A stretch of DNA of 64,000 nucleotides from Streptomyces roseofulvus (GTDB lineage: Bacteria; Actinomycetota; Actinomycetes; Streptomycetales; Streptomycetaceae), in the NCBI RefSeq assembly GCF_039534915.1, contig NZ_BAAAWE010000001.1, positions 7,564,001 through 7,628,000 of the forward strand. Reading direction: 5' to 3'. Below the pieces are notes generated by a model. It was not told the DNA's origin. It did no database searches and saw nothing but the letters and a program-made list of their open reading frames with translations. How positions within the stretch are numbered: the first letter of the stretch is position 1; the number at the start of each line of letters is the position of its first letter. Shown piece after piece: positions 29,126 to 36,421 of this stretch. The position numbers were made by a program, and so were the translations under genes.

Positions 29126-29488
29126 GTGAACGAGAACCTGCCTCCCTGCCCCGAATGCTCCGGCGTCTACACCTACGAGATGGGCGCCCTGCTGGTCTGC
29201 CCCGAATGCGGCCACGAGTGGCCGGCCGCCGGTGAGGCCGCGGCCGCCGAGGGCGACACCGGCGGCGCCCAGGTGATCAAGGACGCCGTCGGCAACGTGC
29301 TGTCCGACGGCGACACCGTCACCGTCGTCAAGACCCTCAAGGTCAAGGGCAGCCCCACCGGCATCAAGGCCGGCACCAAGGTCCGCAACATCCGGCTCGT
29401 GAACGGCGTCGACGGCCACGACATCGACTGCAAGGTCGACGGCTTCGGGCCCATGCAGCTCAAGTCGAGCGTGGTCAAGAAGGTCTGA
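29126..29488 (+). CDS. YjdM/PhnA-type zinc ribbon protein
   Basis: 120-residue protein of the YjdM (formerly PhnA) family. N-terminal zinc ribbon CPECSGVYTYEMGALLVCPE plus a nearby CGHEW, followed by a small beta-barrel (IKDAVGNVLSDGDTVTVVK, GTKVRNIRLVNG). The family name suggests alkylphosphonate use, but no phn operon is present and the real role is unclear. GTG 29126; 7 bp separates it from the ArsR gene, so both are likely on one message. Confidence 0.88.
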   Translation: MNENLPPCPECSGVYTYEMGALLVCPECGHEWPAAGEAAAAEGDTGGAQVIKDAVGNVLSDGDTVTVVKTLKVKGSPTGIKAGTKVRNIRLVNGVDGHDIDCKVDGFGPMQLKSSVVKKV

Positions 29489-29495
29489 CCGCGCC

Positions 29496-29855
29496 ATGAC
29501 CAGGACCGCGCCGCTCTACCAGCTGAAGGCGGAGTTCTTCAAGACGCTCGGCCACCCCGTCCGCATCCGCGTCCTGGAGCTGCTGAGCCTGCGCGAGCAC
29601 GCCGTGTCCGAGCTGCTCGCCGAGGTCGCCGTCGAGCCCGCCCACCTCTCGCAGCAGCTCGCGGTGCTGCGGCGCGCGAACCTGGTCGTCGCCCGCCGCG
29701 AGGGCTCGGCCGTCCACTACTCGCTGACCGACCCGCGCATGGCGGAGCTGCTCGCGGTCGCCCGCGGCATCCTCTCCGGCGTCCTGGCCGGCCAGGCGGA
29801 ACTCCTCGCCGACCTCCAGGCCTCGGCCGCACCGGAAGCACCTCCGGCCGCCTGA
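29496..29855 (+). CDS. ArsR-family transcriptional regulator
   Basis: 119-residue winged-helix regulator (FKTLGHPVRIRVLELLSL, SELLAEVAVEPAHLSQQLAV, ANLVVARREGSAVHYSL). The usual arsenical Cys pair after the recognition helix is absent, so the ligand is not a classic metal site; such ArsR proteins often respond to other signals. Downstream of yjdM in a likely operon. Confidence 0.88.
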   Translation: MTRTAPLYQLKAEFFKTLGHPVRIRVLELLSLREHAVSELLAEVAVEPAHLSQQLAVLRRANLVVARREGSAVHYSLTDPRMAELLAVARGILSGVLAGQAELLADLQASAAPEAPPAA

Positions 29856-29860
29856 GGCGG

Positions 29861-30370
29861 TCAGGCCCCGGTCAGTTCCGGCAGCAGGTCGGGGTTGACG
29901 ATCCGGAGGACCGTCGCCACCCGCGCGGGGTCGGCGGCCGCCCACAACACCCGCCGCGCCGCGCGGTACTTGGCCGCGAGTCGCTCCCGCTGCTCCGGCG
30001 GCAGCCCCGCCGCCCGGTCGGCGCGGCTGTTGTGCGCGTTGTCGGCGATCTTCACCAGCGCGGCGTCGGGGTCGCGCGCCACCCGCCGGATCTTCTCCTC
30101 GTACGCCGTGGGCGAGCCGTCCGGCTCGTTGGTGACGGCCTCGACGATCCGGACCACCCGGTCCGGGACCCCGGCGGCGCGCAGGTCCTCGGCCGTCCAC
30201 GCCGTGTCCTCGACGACGTCGTGGAGGAGCCCCGCCATGGCCAGCTCGGGCCCGAACGGCGCGAGCCCCGCCGCGACGACCCGTACGTGTTCCACGTACG
30301 GGACACCGATCTTGTCGACCTGACCGGCGTGCGCCCGGTCGGCCAGTGCGTCCACTTCGGCGAGGGTCAT
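29861..30370 (-). CDS. HD-domain hydrolase, small alarmone hydrolase-like
   Basis: 169-residue stand-alone HD protein. YVEHVR supplies the first His, LLHDVVEDT contains the HD pair (His50, Asp51) and the Glu54-Asp55 used by RelA/SpoT hydrolases, and KIADNAHN the distal Asp. This set matches the (p)ppGpp hydrolase domain of SpoT and the metazoan-type MESH1 small alarmone hydrolases; no synthetase domain is present. ATG 30370 is preferred over ATG 30373 by spacing from GGGG. Activity on ppGpp is inferred from motif content. Confidence 0.75.
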   Translation of the reverse strand: MTLAEVDALADRAHAGQVDKIGVPYVEHVRVVAAGLAPFGPELAMAGLLHDVVEDTAWTAEDLRAAGVPDRVVRIVEAVTNEPDGSPTAYEEKIRRVARDPDAALVKIADNAHNSRADRAAGLPPEQRERLAAKYRAARRVLWAAADPARVATVLRIVNPDLLPELTGA

Positions 30371-30486
30371 CATGACCCCATCATCGCGGCACGCGCGCGC
30401 GTGCGGGAGCCATGCCGTGCGCGAGCCGTCGCACACTGTTCACGTGGGCCGGGAATTCCCCTGTGCGCGCGGCCCGTTGCCGTCGC

Positions 30487-31419
30487 ATGACCCTTGGCGT
30501 AACGCTCAGCTCGACCAGCCGGCAGCTCCCCCTCGACGACACCGTGCAGCTCGCGCGCGAGGCCCGGGACGCCGGGCTGCACTCCGCGTGGTTCGGCCAG
30601 TCCTTCGCGTACGACTCGCCCATGCTGGCCGCGCTCGTCGGCCGCGAGGTGCCGGGACTGCAGGTGGGGACGGCCGCCCTCCCCGTGTTCGGCCGCCACC
30701 CGCTGCTCGTCTCCAGCCAGGCCCAGACGGCGCAGGCCGCCACCGGCGGCCGCTACCACCTCGGGCTCGCCCTGGGAACCCGGCACCTCACCGAGACCGC
30801 GTTCGGCCTCCCGTACCAGCGGCCGATCGGCCTGCTCAGGGAGTTCCTCACCGCCCTGCGGCCGCTCCTCGACAGCGGCGAGGCCGACTTCCACGGCGAG
30901 CTGCTGACCGCGACGACGCCGTACCCGGCGGCCGTTCCCGGCGCCCGGCCGCCGGTGCCGGTCCTGGTCGCGGCGATGGGGCCGCAGGCCCTGCGGGTCA
31001 GCGGCGAGCTCGCCGACGGCATCCTGCCGTTCCTCGCCGGACCGCGCGCCCTCGCCGAGCACATCGTCCCCGCCGTGACCGCCGCGGCGGAGGCGGCGGG
31101 CCGCCCCGCGCCCCGGATCGTCGCCCTCGTGCCCGGCGTCGTCACGGCCGACCCCGAGGGCCTGCGCCCCCGGGCCGCCGAAGCCCTCTCCCTCTACGAA
31201 CGGATCCCCTCCTACCGCCGCGTCCTCGACCTCTCCGGCGCCGACCGTGCCGCCGACCTGGCCGTGCTGGGCGACGAGGAGACCGTCGCCGCCGAGGTCC
31301 GCCGCTACCACGAGGCCGGCGCCACCGAGGTGGTCTTCACGGCCACCGACCTCGGCGGCGAGGACGCGCGGAGCCGCACCTGGAAGCTGCTCGGCGCGCT
31401 CTCCGGGGCCTCCGGATGA
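30487..31419 (+). CDS. LLM-class F420-dependent oxidoreductase
   Basis: 310-residue luciferase-like protein of the F420-dependent class (VTLSSTSRQLPLDDTVQLAR, WFGQSFAYDS, YHLGLALGTRHL, VLVAAMGPQALRV). It would reduce or oxidise an unknown substrate with F420. ATG 30487 is supported by family alignment. Not similar enough to the LLM protein at 6884-7849 to suggest recent duplication. Confidence 0.9.
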   Translation: MTLGVTLSSTSRQLPLDDTVQLAREARDAGLHSAWFGQSFAYDSPMLAALVGREVPGLQVGTAALPVFGRHPLLVSSQAQTAQAATGGRYHLGLALGTRHLTETAFGLPYQRPIGLLREFLTALRPLLDSGEADFHGELLTATTPYPAAVPGARPPVPVLVAAMGPQALRVSGELADGILPFLAGPRALAEHIVPAVTAAAEAAGRPAPRIVALVPGVVTADPEGLRPRAAEALSLYERIPSYRRVLDLSGADRAADLAVLGDEETVAAEVRRYHEAGATEVVFTATDLGGEDARSRTWKLLGALSGASG

Positions 31420-31442
31420 TCCGGGTCACCCGCGCTCCATAT

Positions 31443-31458
31443 TCGAGCACCTGTTCGG
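31443..31458. promoter_or_regulatory. Candidate LexA (SOS) box
   Basis: TCGAGC-ACCT-GTTCGG, 10 of 12 specified positions matching the actinobacterial SOS box TCGAAC-N4-GTTCGA, 22 bp before the AlkB-like gene start and just upstream of a TATGCT -10-like hexamer. Assigned by motif and gene context. Confidence 0.6.
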
Positions 31459-31479
31459 TTGGGTGGGTATGCTGGGACC

Positions 31480-32127
31480 ATGACCGCCGCACCACCGGAC
31501 CTGCCCGGCTTCCAGGGATCCCTCTTCGGCCAGGGTGACGAACCCCGGCCCGGGCCCCTGGACGGGCTGCGGCGGACCCCGCTGGCCCGCGGGGCCTGGG
31601 TGGATCACCTGCCCGGCTGGTTCCAGGGGGCCGACGCGCTCTTCGGCGAGCTGGTCGGACGGGTGCCGTGGCGCGCCGAGGAGCGCCGGATGTACGACGA
31701 CGTCGTCGCCGTCCCCCGCCTCCTCGCGCACTACCGCGAGGGCGAGACCCTGCCGCACCCCGCCCTCGCCGAGGCCCGCGAGGTCCTCGGCGCGCACTAC
31801 GCGGACGAGCTCGCCGAGGGGTTCGCCACCGCGGGGCTCTGCCTCTACCGGGACGGGCGGGACAGCGTCGCCTGGCACGGCGACCGCACCGGACGCTCCT
31901 CGACCCGCGACACCCTGGTCGCCATCCTCTCCCTGGGTGACCCCCGCGACCTCGTGCTCCGCCCCCGCGGCGGCGGCCCGGTCGCCCTCCGCCTCCCGCT
32001 CGGCCACGGCGACCTGGTCGTGATGGGCGGGTCGTGCCAGCGCACCTGGGACCACGCCGTGCCCAAGACGAGCCGCGCGGTCGGTCCCCGGATCAGCGTC
32101 CAGTTCCGCCCGCGCGGCGTACGCTGA
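31480..32127 (+). CDS. AlkB-like 2-oxoglutarate/Fe(II) dioxygenase
   Basis: 215-residue protein of the AlkB DNA/RNA demethylase type, which oxidatively removes alkyl lesions from bases. Iron ligands His133 and Asp135 in AWHGDR and His192 in TWDHAVP, and 2-oxoglutarate-binding arginines Arg204 and Arg210 in PRISVQFR are all present. ATG 31480 follows a LexA-like box and a -10-like hexamer with a very short leader. The DNA-repair assignment fits that regulation. Confidence 0.88.
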   Translation: MTAAPPDLPGFQGSLFGQGDEPRPGPLDGLRRTPLARGAWVDHLPGWFQGADALFGELVGRVPWRAEERRMYDDVVAVPRLLAHYREGETLPHPALAEAREVLGAHYADELAEGFATAGLCLYRDGRDSVAWHGDRTGRSSTRDTLVAILSLGDPRDLVLRPRGGGPVALRLPLGHGDLVVMGGSCQRTWDHAVPKTSRAVGPRISVQFRPRGVR

Positions 32128-32457
32128 CCCGGTCCGCACCGTCCGGATCATGGAACCGCCGGGAACGCCCCGGCCCCGACGATCCGGGAGGCGGTCGTCG
32201 TCAGCCGGAACTGGCCATGGTCGTCCGGCCCGCCGGAGACCGCCCAACGGCCTTCCACGGATGGCCCCGTCGCTTCAGGAGCACACAACTGCCCAGGAAG
32301 ACGCCAGGGTTACCGGGATCCGGAGTCGTTGAATCCGGGGGTTGTGGGCCGGTTCGGGCGGGCAGGTTTGCAGCGTCACATGGCGGGAATTGTCGGCCGT
32401 CAGTGACAGCGGCAACATTACGAACGGATTCCGAGGACTGAAGGAGGTGGAGCGACC
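32128..32457. promoter_or_regulatory. Upstream region of terpene synthase gene
   Basis: 330-bp gene-free stretch, more A/T-rich towards its end. A possible promoter (TTGTCG, 17-bp spacer, CAACAT) lies near 32385-32415, followed by GAAGGAGGTGGAG just before the ATG. No long inverted repeat or coding signal was seen in the first 200 bp. Confidence 0.4.
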
Positions 32458-33597
32458 ATGCCCCTGCATGCCGTCGAAATCCCCGAGTTGTGGATGCCTC
32501 ACCCGCTCAGGGTCAATCCGCACCTGCCGGGCCTGCGGGCGGAGAGCGAGACCTGGGCCCGCGAGATGGGCATGCTCGACGCGGGCGACGGACGGTCCGA
32601 CCGCCGTCCGATCTGGACCCAGACCCAGTTCCGGGCGATGACCGTGGACCTCCTCACCGCCTGGACGCTGCCCGACGCCGGCCCCGCCGCCCTCCGGCTC
32701 AACCACCGGTTCAACATCTGGGCGCTCGCCTGGGACGACTACTTCGCGCACGCCTTCAAGCGGACCAGCGACCTCCAGGGCGCCCACGACTTCACCGCCC
32801 GGCTCCACGCCTTCCTGCGCCCGGAGGAGGGCGCCCGGCTCCCCGACCCCGTCAACGCCGTCGAGCGGGGCATCGCCGACCTGCAGCGGCACCTCTTCCC
32901 GCCCCGGCTGAACCACTGGCGCCAGGAGTTCTGCCGGGCGCTGGCCCGCTACATCGACGCGGGCGTGGAGGAGCTGGCCAACAGCCGCTCCGGCCGCGTC
33001 CCCCACCTCATCGACTACGCGCCCTTCCGGCGCGACAGCTTCGCCGCCCACACCGCCCCGTACTCCGTCGAGCTCGCCACCGGAGCGCGAATACCCGAGC
33101 GGATCCGGCACAGCCGGACCGTCCGCGGCCTGACCGCCGCCTTCATGGACGTCATGGGCCTGGCGAACGACATCGCCTCCTACGAGCGGGAGGTCCACGA
33201 GGAACACGACGTGAACAACCTCGTCGTGGTCCTCGGCACCTCCCTCGGCATCCCCCTCCGCGAGGCGGTGCCGGCCTCCGTCCACCTCGTCAACTCCCGC
33301 ATGCGCGACTTCGAACAGCTCCGCGAGGAGGACGTCCCGCTGCTCGCCCGGCGCGCCGGACTGAGCCACGACGAGCGGGCCGAACTGGACACCTGGCTGG
33401 GCGGGGCGTGCAGCTTCCTCTCCGGCCTGCACGCCTGGTACACCGGCGCCCCCCGGTACGTCCCCACCGAGCAGCCCTTCCCGGAACAGCGCCGGCCCGC
33501 TCCCGCCACCGCGGACGACTGGTTCGGAAGGGGGGCCGGCCGGCACACGCCGACACCCCCCTCCGCCGTGGGGCTCGGCCTCGACGCCGAGCCATGA
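32458..33597 (+). CDS. Type I terpene synthase
   Basis: 379-residue class I terpene cyclase acting on a linear prenyl diphosphate (C10-C20, not decidable). The second metal-binding motif is intact: NDIASYERE, with Asn237, Ser241 and Glu245. The first, Asp-rich motif reads DDYFAH from Asp93; the third acidic residue of DDxx(D/E) is missing. The fold is otherwise continuous to a Pro-rich tail. ATG 32458 has GGAGG and GTGGAG upstream. It faces the P450 gene tail to tail with 4 bp between stops, suggesting joint use in making an oxidised terpenoid. Confidence 0.88.
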   Translation: MPLHAVEIPELWMPHPLRVNPHLPGLRAESETWAREMGMLDAGDGRSDRRPIWTQTQFRAMTVDLLTAWTLPDAGPAALRLNHRFNIWALAWDDYFAHAFKRTSDLQGAHDFTARLHAFLRPEEGARLPDPVNAVERGIADLQRHLFPPRLNHWRQEFCRALARYIDAGVEELANSRSGRVPHLIDYAPFRRDSFAAHTAPYSVELATGARIPERIRHSRTVRGLTAAFMDVMGLANDIASYEREVHEEHDVNNLVVVLGTSLGIPLREAVPASVHLVNSRMRDFEQLREEDVPLLARRAGLSHDERAELDTWLGGACSFLSGLHAWYTGAPRYVPTEQPFPEQRRPAPATADDWFGRGAGRHTPTPPSAVGLGLDAEP

Positions 33598-33601
33598 CCG
33601 C

Positions 33602-35059
33602 CTACCGCAGCCGCAGCAGCCGCAGCAGCCCGTCCCACCACGACGCCGACCGCGGCCCGGGCACGGCGGCCGGGACGGTCTCCGGCACCGCCTCCGGAGC
33701 CGGGGCCGGCGCGGGGACGGCGGCGAGCTGCGACGGCGGGGCCGCCGGCAGCGGTGCCTCGAACTGATGGGTCCGCGGTGCCCGGGGGGCGAAGGTGACC
33801 GGCAGCGCCGTCAGATGCCGCGCCCACGTGGAGGAACGCCAGGTGAGCTCCTCCTCCGGGATCGCCAGCACGATGTCGGGCAGCCGGGTGAGCAGGATGT
33901 CGATGCCGGTGTCGGCGATGATGCGGCCGACGTCCTGACCCGGGCACTCGTGGCTGCCGGCGCTGAACGACAGGTGCGCGCGGTTGTGGTGGACGGGCGC
34001 CGCCGGGTCCGGGCGGACCGCCCGGTCCATGTTGCCCGCGGCCAGGCCGAGCAGCAGCATGTCGCCCGCCATGATCCGCTGCCCGCCGAGCGTGGTGTCC
34101 CCGTTGGCGTACCGGGACGGGCAGACCATCAGCGGCGGCTCGTCCCACAGGACCTGTTCGACGGCCTCCGGCAGGGTCATCTGGCCGCCGGCCAGCGAAC
34201 CGCGGAACCGCGGATCGGTCACCACCATCCGCAGCACGTTCGACATCAGGTTGGCGGTGGTCTCGTAGCCGGCCAGCAGGATCAGGCGCAGGTGCTGCAC
34301 CACCTCCTCGTCGGTGAGCCCCGCCGGATGGGACATCAGCGCCGAGGCGATGTCCTGCCCCGGCTTGTCGCGCTTGTCCCGGACGAGCTGTTCCAGGCTC
34401 TCCACCACGAACGCGTTGCTCGCCAGCGAGGTCTCGGTGGCCTTGAAGAGGTCCCGGGCCGCCTGGACCAGCTTCGGCGCGGCCTCGTCGGACATGCCGA
34501 GCAGGTGGATGAGGGTGAGCATCGGCAGATGCTCGGTGAACCGGTCGACCAGCTCGGCCTCGCCGTCCTCGCAGAACGTGTCGATCAGCTCGTGGGCGAA
34601 CCGGTTGATGCGCCGCCGGATCCCCCGGTGGTCGAACTGGTCGAGCGAGGCGGTGACCGCGCTGCGCAGCCGCTGGTGCTCCTCGCCGTCCGCGCAGACG
34701 CAGTCGGGACGCCAGCCGATCATCGGCATCAGCGGGGAGGTGGCCGGGTCGATCTCGCCGGTGCTCCAGCCGTGCCAGACCCGCGGGTCGCGGGAGAACT
34801 GGGTGGAGCGGGTGGCCACGTCACGGTTCTCGTTGTAGCCGAGGACCAGCCAGGCACGGACGTCGCCGTCGAGGAGGACCGGCGCCACCGGGCCGTGCTC
34901 GGCGCGCAGTTCCTCGTACAGGCCCATGGGGTCCGTCTCGGCGGCGGGGCCGTAGAGCCGGGCCGCCCCGCCGGGTCCGGTGGCGGCGTGGGCCGGGCAG
35001 CCGGGTGGCGGGACGAGCCCGCTCTCGTGCGGGGCGTGCTCGTGGGCGGGGAGGGTCAT
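33602..35059 (-). CDS. Cytochrome P450, CYP157-like, lacking EXXR
   Basis: 485-residue P450. The haem-binding region is FSAGSHECPG with Cys372, and the I-helix reads AGYETT from Ala263. The K-helix Glu-x-x-Arg is replaced by EQVLW (301-305), the known peculiarity of the CYP157 family of Streptomyces. About 50 Pro/Ala-rich residues extend past the P450 fold. ATG 35059 overlaps the cvnD stop (ATGA) with AGGAG 6 nt upstream, so it is the fifth gene of conservon 2. P450 genes coupled to conservons are known (rarE of S. coelicolor). Substrate is possibly the product of the facing terpene synthase. Confidence 0.92.
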   Translation of the reverse strand: MTLPAHEHAPHESGLVPPPGCPAHAATGPGGAARLYGPAAETDPMGLYEELRAEHGPVAPVLLDGDVRAWLVLGYNENRDVATRSTQFSRDPRVWHGWSTGEIDPATSPLMPMIGWRPDCVCADGEEHQRLRSAVTASLDQFDHRGIRRRINRFAHELIDTFCEDGEAELVDRFTEHLPMLTLIHLLGMSDEAAPKLVQAARDLFKATETSLASNAFVVESLEQLVRDKRDKPGQDIASALMSHPAGLTDEEVVQHLRLILLAGYETTANLMSNVLRMVVTDPRFRGSLAGGQMTLPEAVEQVLWDEPPLMVCPSRYANGDTTLGGQRIMAGDMLLLGLAAGNMDRAVRPDPAAPVHHNRAHLSFSAGSHECPGQDVGRIIADTGIDILLTRLPDIVLAIPEEELTWRSSTWARHLTALPVTFAPRAPRTHQFEAPLPAAPPSQLAAVPAPAPAPEAVPETVPAAVPGPRSASWWDGLLRLLRLR

Positions 35060-35676
35060 ACGGTCTCCTGGGCGGCGATGGAGCACAGGTAGACCATCAG
35101 CGAGAGCAGGGCGTCCCGGCAGGACGCCCGGTCACGTGCGTCACAGGTGACGAGGGGGACGGACTCGCTGAGGGCCAGGGCCGTGCGCAATTCTGGTAGC
35201 GGGTACTGCGGGGCCTCGGGGAAGGTGTTGACGGCCACGACGAAGGGGACGCGGCGGTCCTCCAGGCGCGTGATGACCTCGAAGCAGACCTCGATCCTGC
35301 GGGTGTCGACGAGGACGACGGCGCCGAGCGCGCCCTCGAAGATCCCGTTCCACAGGAACCAGAACCGCTCCTGCCCCGGGGTCCCGAACAGGTAGAGGAT
35401 CAGCTCCTCGTTGATGCTGATCCGGCCGAAGTCCATCGCGACGGTCGTGGTGGTCTTGCCGGAGGCGCCGGGATTGTGGTCGATCCCGACGCCGGCCTGC
35501 GTCATCTGTTCCTCGGTGGTCAGCGGAGGGATCTCGCTGACCGCTCCGACCATCGTGGTCTTGCCGACGCCGAAGCCGCCGACGACCACGACCTTGACGC
35601 CCCTGGCGCCGTGCGGCAGCAGCAGGTCGGTGTCGCGCGGTCCTGCCCTGAGCGTGTCAGAGTCTCCGTAGTCCAT
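35056..35676 (-). CDS. cvnD: Conservon GTPase CvnD (conservon 2)
   Basis: 206-residue conservon GTPase: P-loop GGFGVGKTT at 33-41, DFGRISINEE as switch II, FGTPGQERFWFLW and CDARDRASC near the end. It binds GTP and is predicted to act at the membrane with CvnA-C. Its stop overlaps the P450 start and its 5' end overlaps cvnC by 20 bp, so all five genes are translationally coupled. Confidence 0.93.
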   Translation of the reverse strand: MDYGDSDTLRAGPRDTDLLLPHGARGVKVVVVGGFGVGKTTMVGAVSEIPPLTTEEQMTQAGVGIDHNPGASGKTTTTVAMDFGRISINEELILYLFGTPGQERFWFLWNGIFEGALGAVVLVDTRRIEVCFEVITRLEDRRVPFVVAVNTFPEAPQYPLPELRTALALSESVPLVTCDARDRASCRDALLSLMVYLCSIAAQETV

Positions 35677-36013
35677 GGATCACCGCCTCCAATAGGCCGC
35701 GGTCGGGGAAGGCCGCGACGGGCACGGGTGCAATCGCCTCCACGCGTTCGTCGTCGACGAGCTGGGACAGCAGCACGGTGACGACGCTGAACGGGAGGCT
35801 GAGGTAGGCCGACACCTCGGCCACCGACAGCGGGTACTCGCACATGGAGAGGATGGCGGCCTGTTCGGGCTGCATCGAGGGTTCCGGTGCGGACCTGGTC
35901 GCGATGAGCGTGACGAGGTCGAAGGTCTTGGCAGAGGAGCCCTCGCCGCCGGTGATGACGTACAGCGGTACGGGGGTTCCCTCGTCCCAGGGATGGGGGT
36001 TGTCCGAAGTCAC
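35657..36013 (-). CDS. cvnC: Conservon protein CvnC, DUF742 (conservon 2)
   Basis: 118-residue DUF742 protein (LYVITGGEGSSAKTFDLVTL, CEYPLSVAEVSAYLSLPFSV, LLEAVIHGLRRL). GTG 36013 overlaps the cvnB stop. Predicted adaptor in the conservon complex; no catalytic motif. Confidence 0.92.
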   Translation of the reverse strand: MTSDNPHPWDEGTPVPLYVITGGEGSSAKTFDLVTLIATRSAPEPSMQPEQAAILSMCEYPLSVAEVSAYLSLPFSVVTVLLSQLVDDERVEAIAPVPVAAFPDRGLLEAVIHGLRRL

Positions 36014-36420
36014 ATCGCCTGCCGGACGACGTCTTCACGGGGCGGACTGGTCATGTGCCGGCCGATCCGGACCACGAGCGCGCGCATGCGGGCGCCGAGC
36101 AGGCCCGCGTCCACCTCCTCGTCGGCGAGGACGGCGAGGTAGGCGCCGGGGCCGGCCGCCATCAGGGAGAAGTAGCCGCCGTCGGCCTCGATCCCGACCA
36201 TGTGGGTCGTGCCGTTGCCGTGCGGGAACATCTGGGCGATCGCGCGGGCCAGGCTCTGGATGCCGGAACAGGCGGCGGCGATCGCGTCGGCGGTGTCGGA
36301 CGCGGTGTTGGCCTGGCCGATGCACAGGCCGTCCGAGGAGAGGACGACCACGTGCCGTACGTGCGGAACGCCGCCCACGAGCTCGGTGAGCATCCAGTCG
36401 ATGTTGGGCAGTGGCTGCAT
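36010..36420 (-). CDS. cvnB: Conservon protein CvnB, roadblock/LC7 (conservon 2)
   Basis: 136-residue roadblock/LC7 protein (IDWMLTELVGGVPHVRHVVV, ACSGIQSLARAIAQMF, MRALVVRIGRHM). ATG 36420 sits 1 nt past the cvnA stop, with GAGG inside the cvnA end as ribosome site; ATG 36435 is an overlapping alternative. Likely regulator of the CvnD GTPase. Confidence 0.92.
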   Translation of the reverse strand: MQPLPNIDWMLTELVGGVPHVRHVVVLSSDGLCIGQANTASDTADAIAAACSGIQSLARAIAQMFPHGNGTTHMVGIEADGGYFSLMAAGPGAYLAVLADEEVDAGLLGARMRALVVRIGRHMTSPPREDVVRQAM

Positions 36421-36421
36421 G

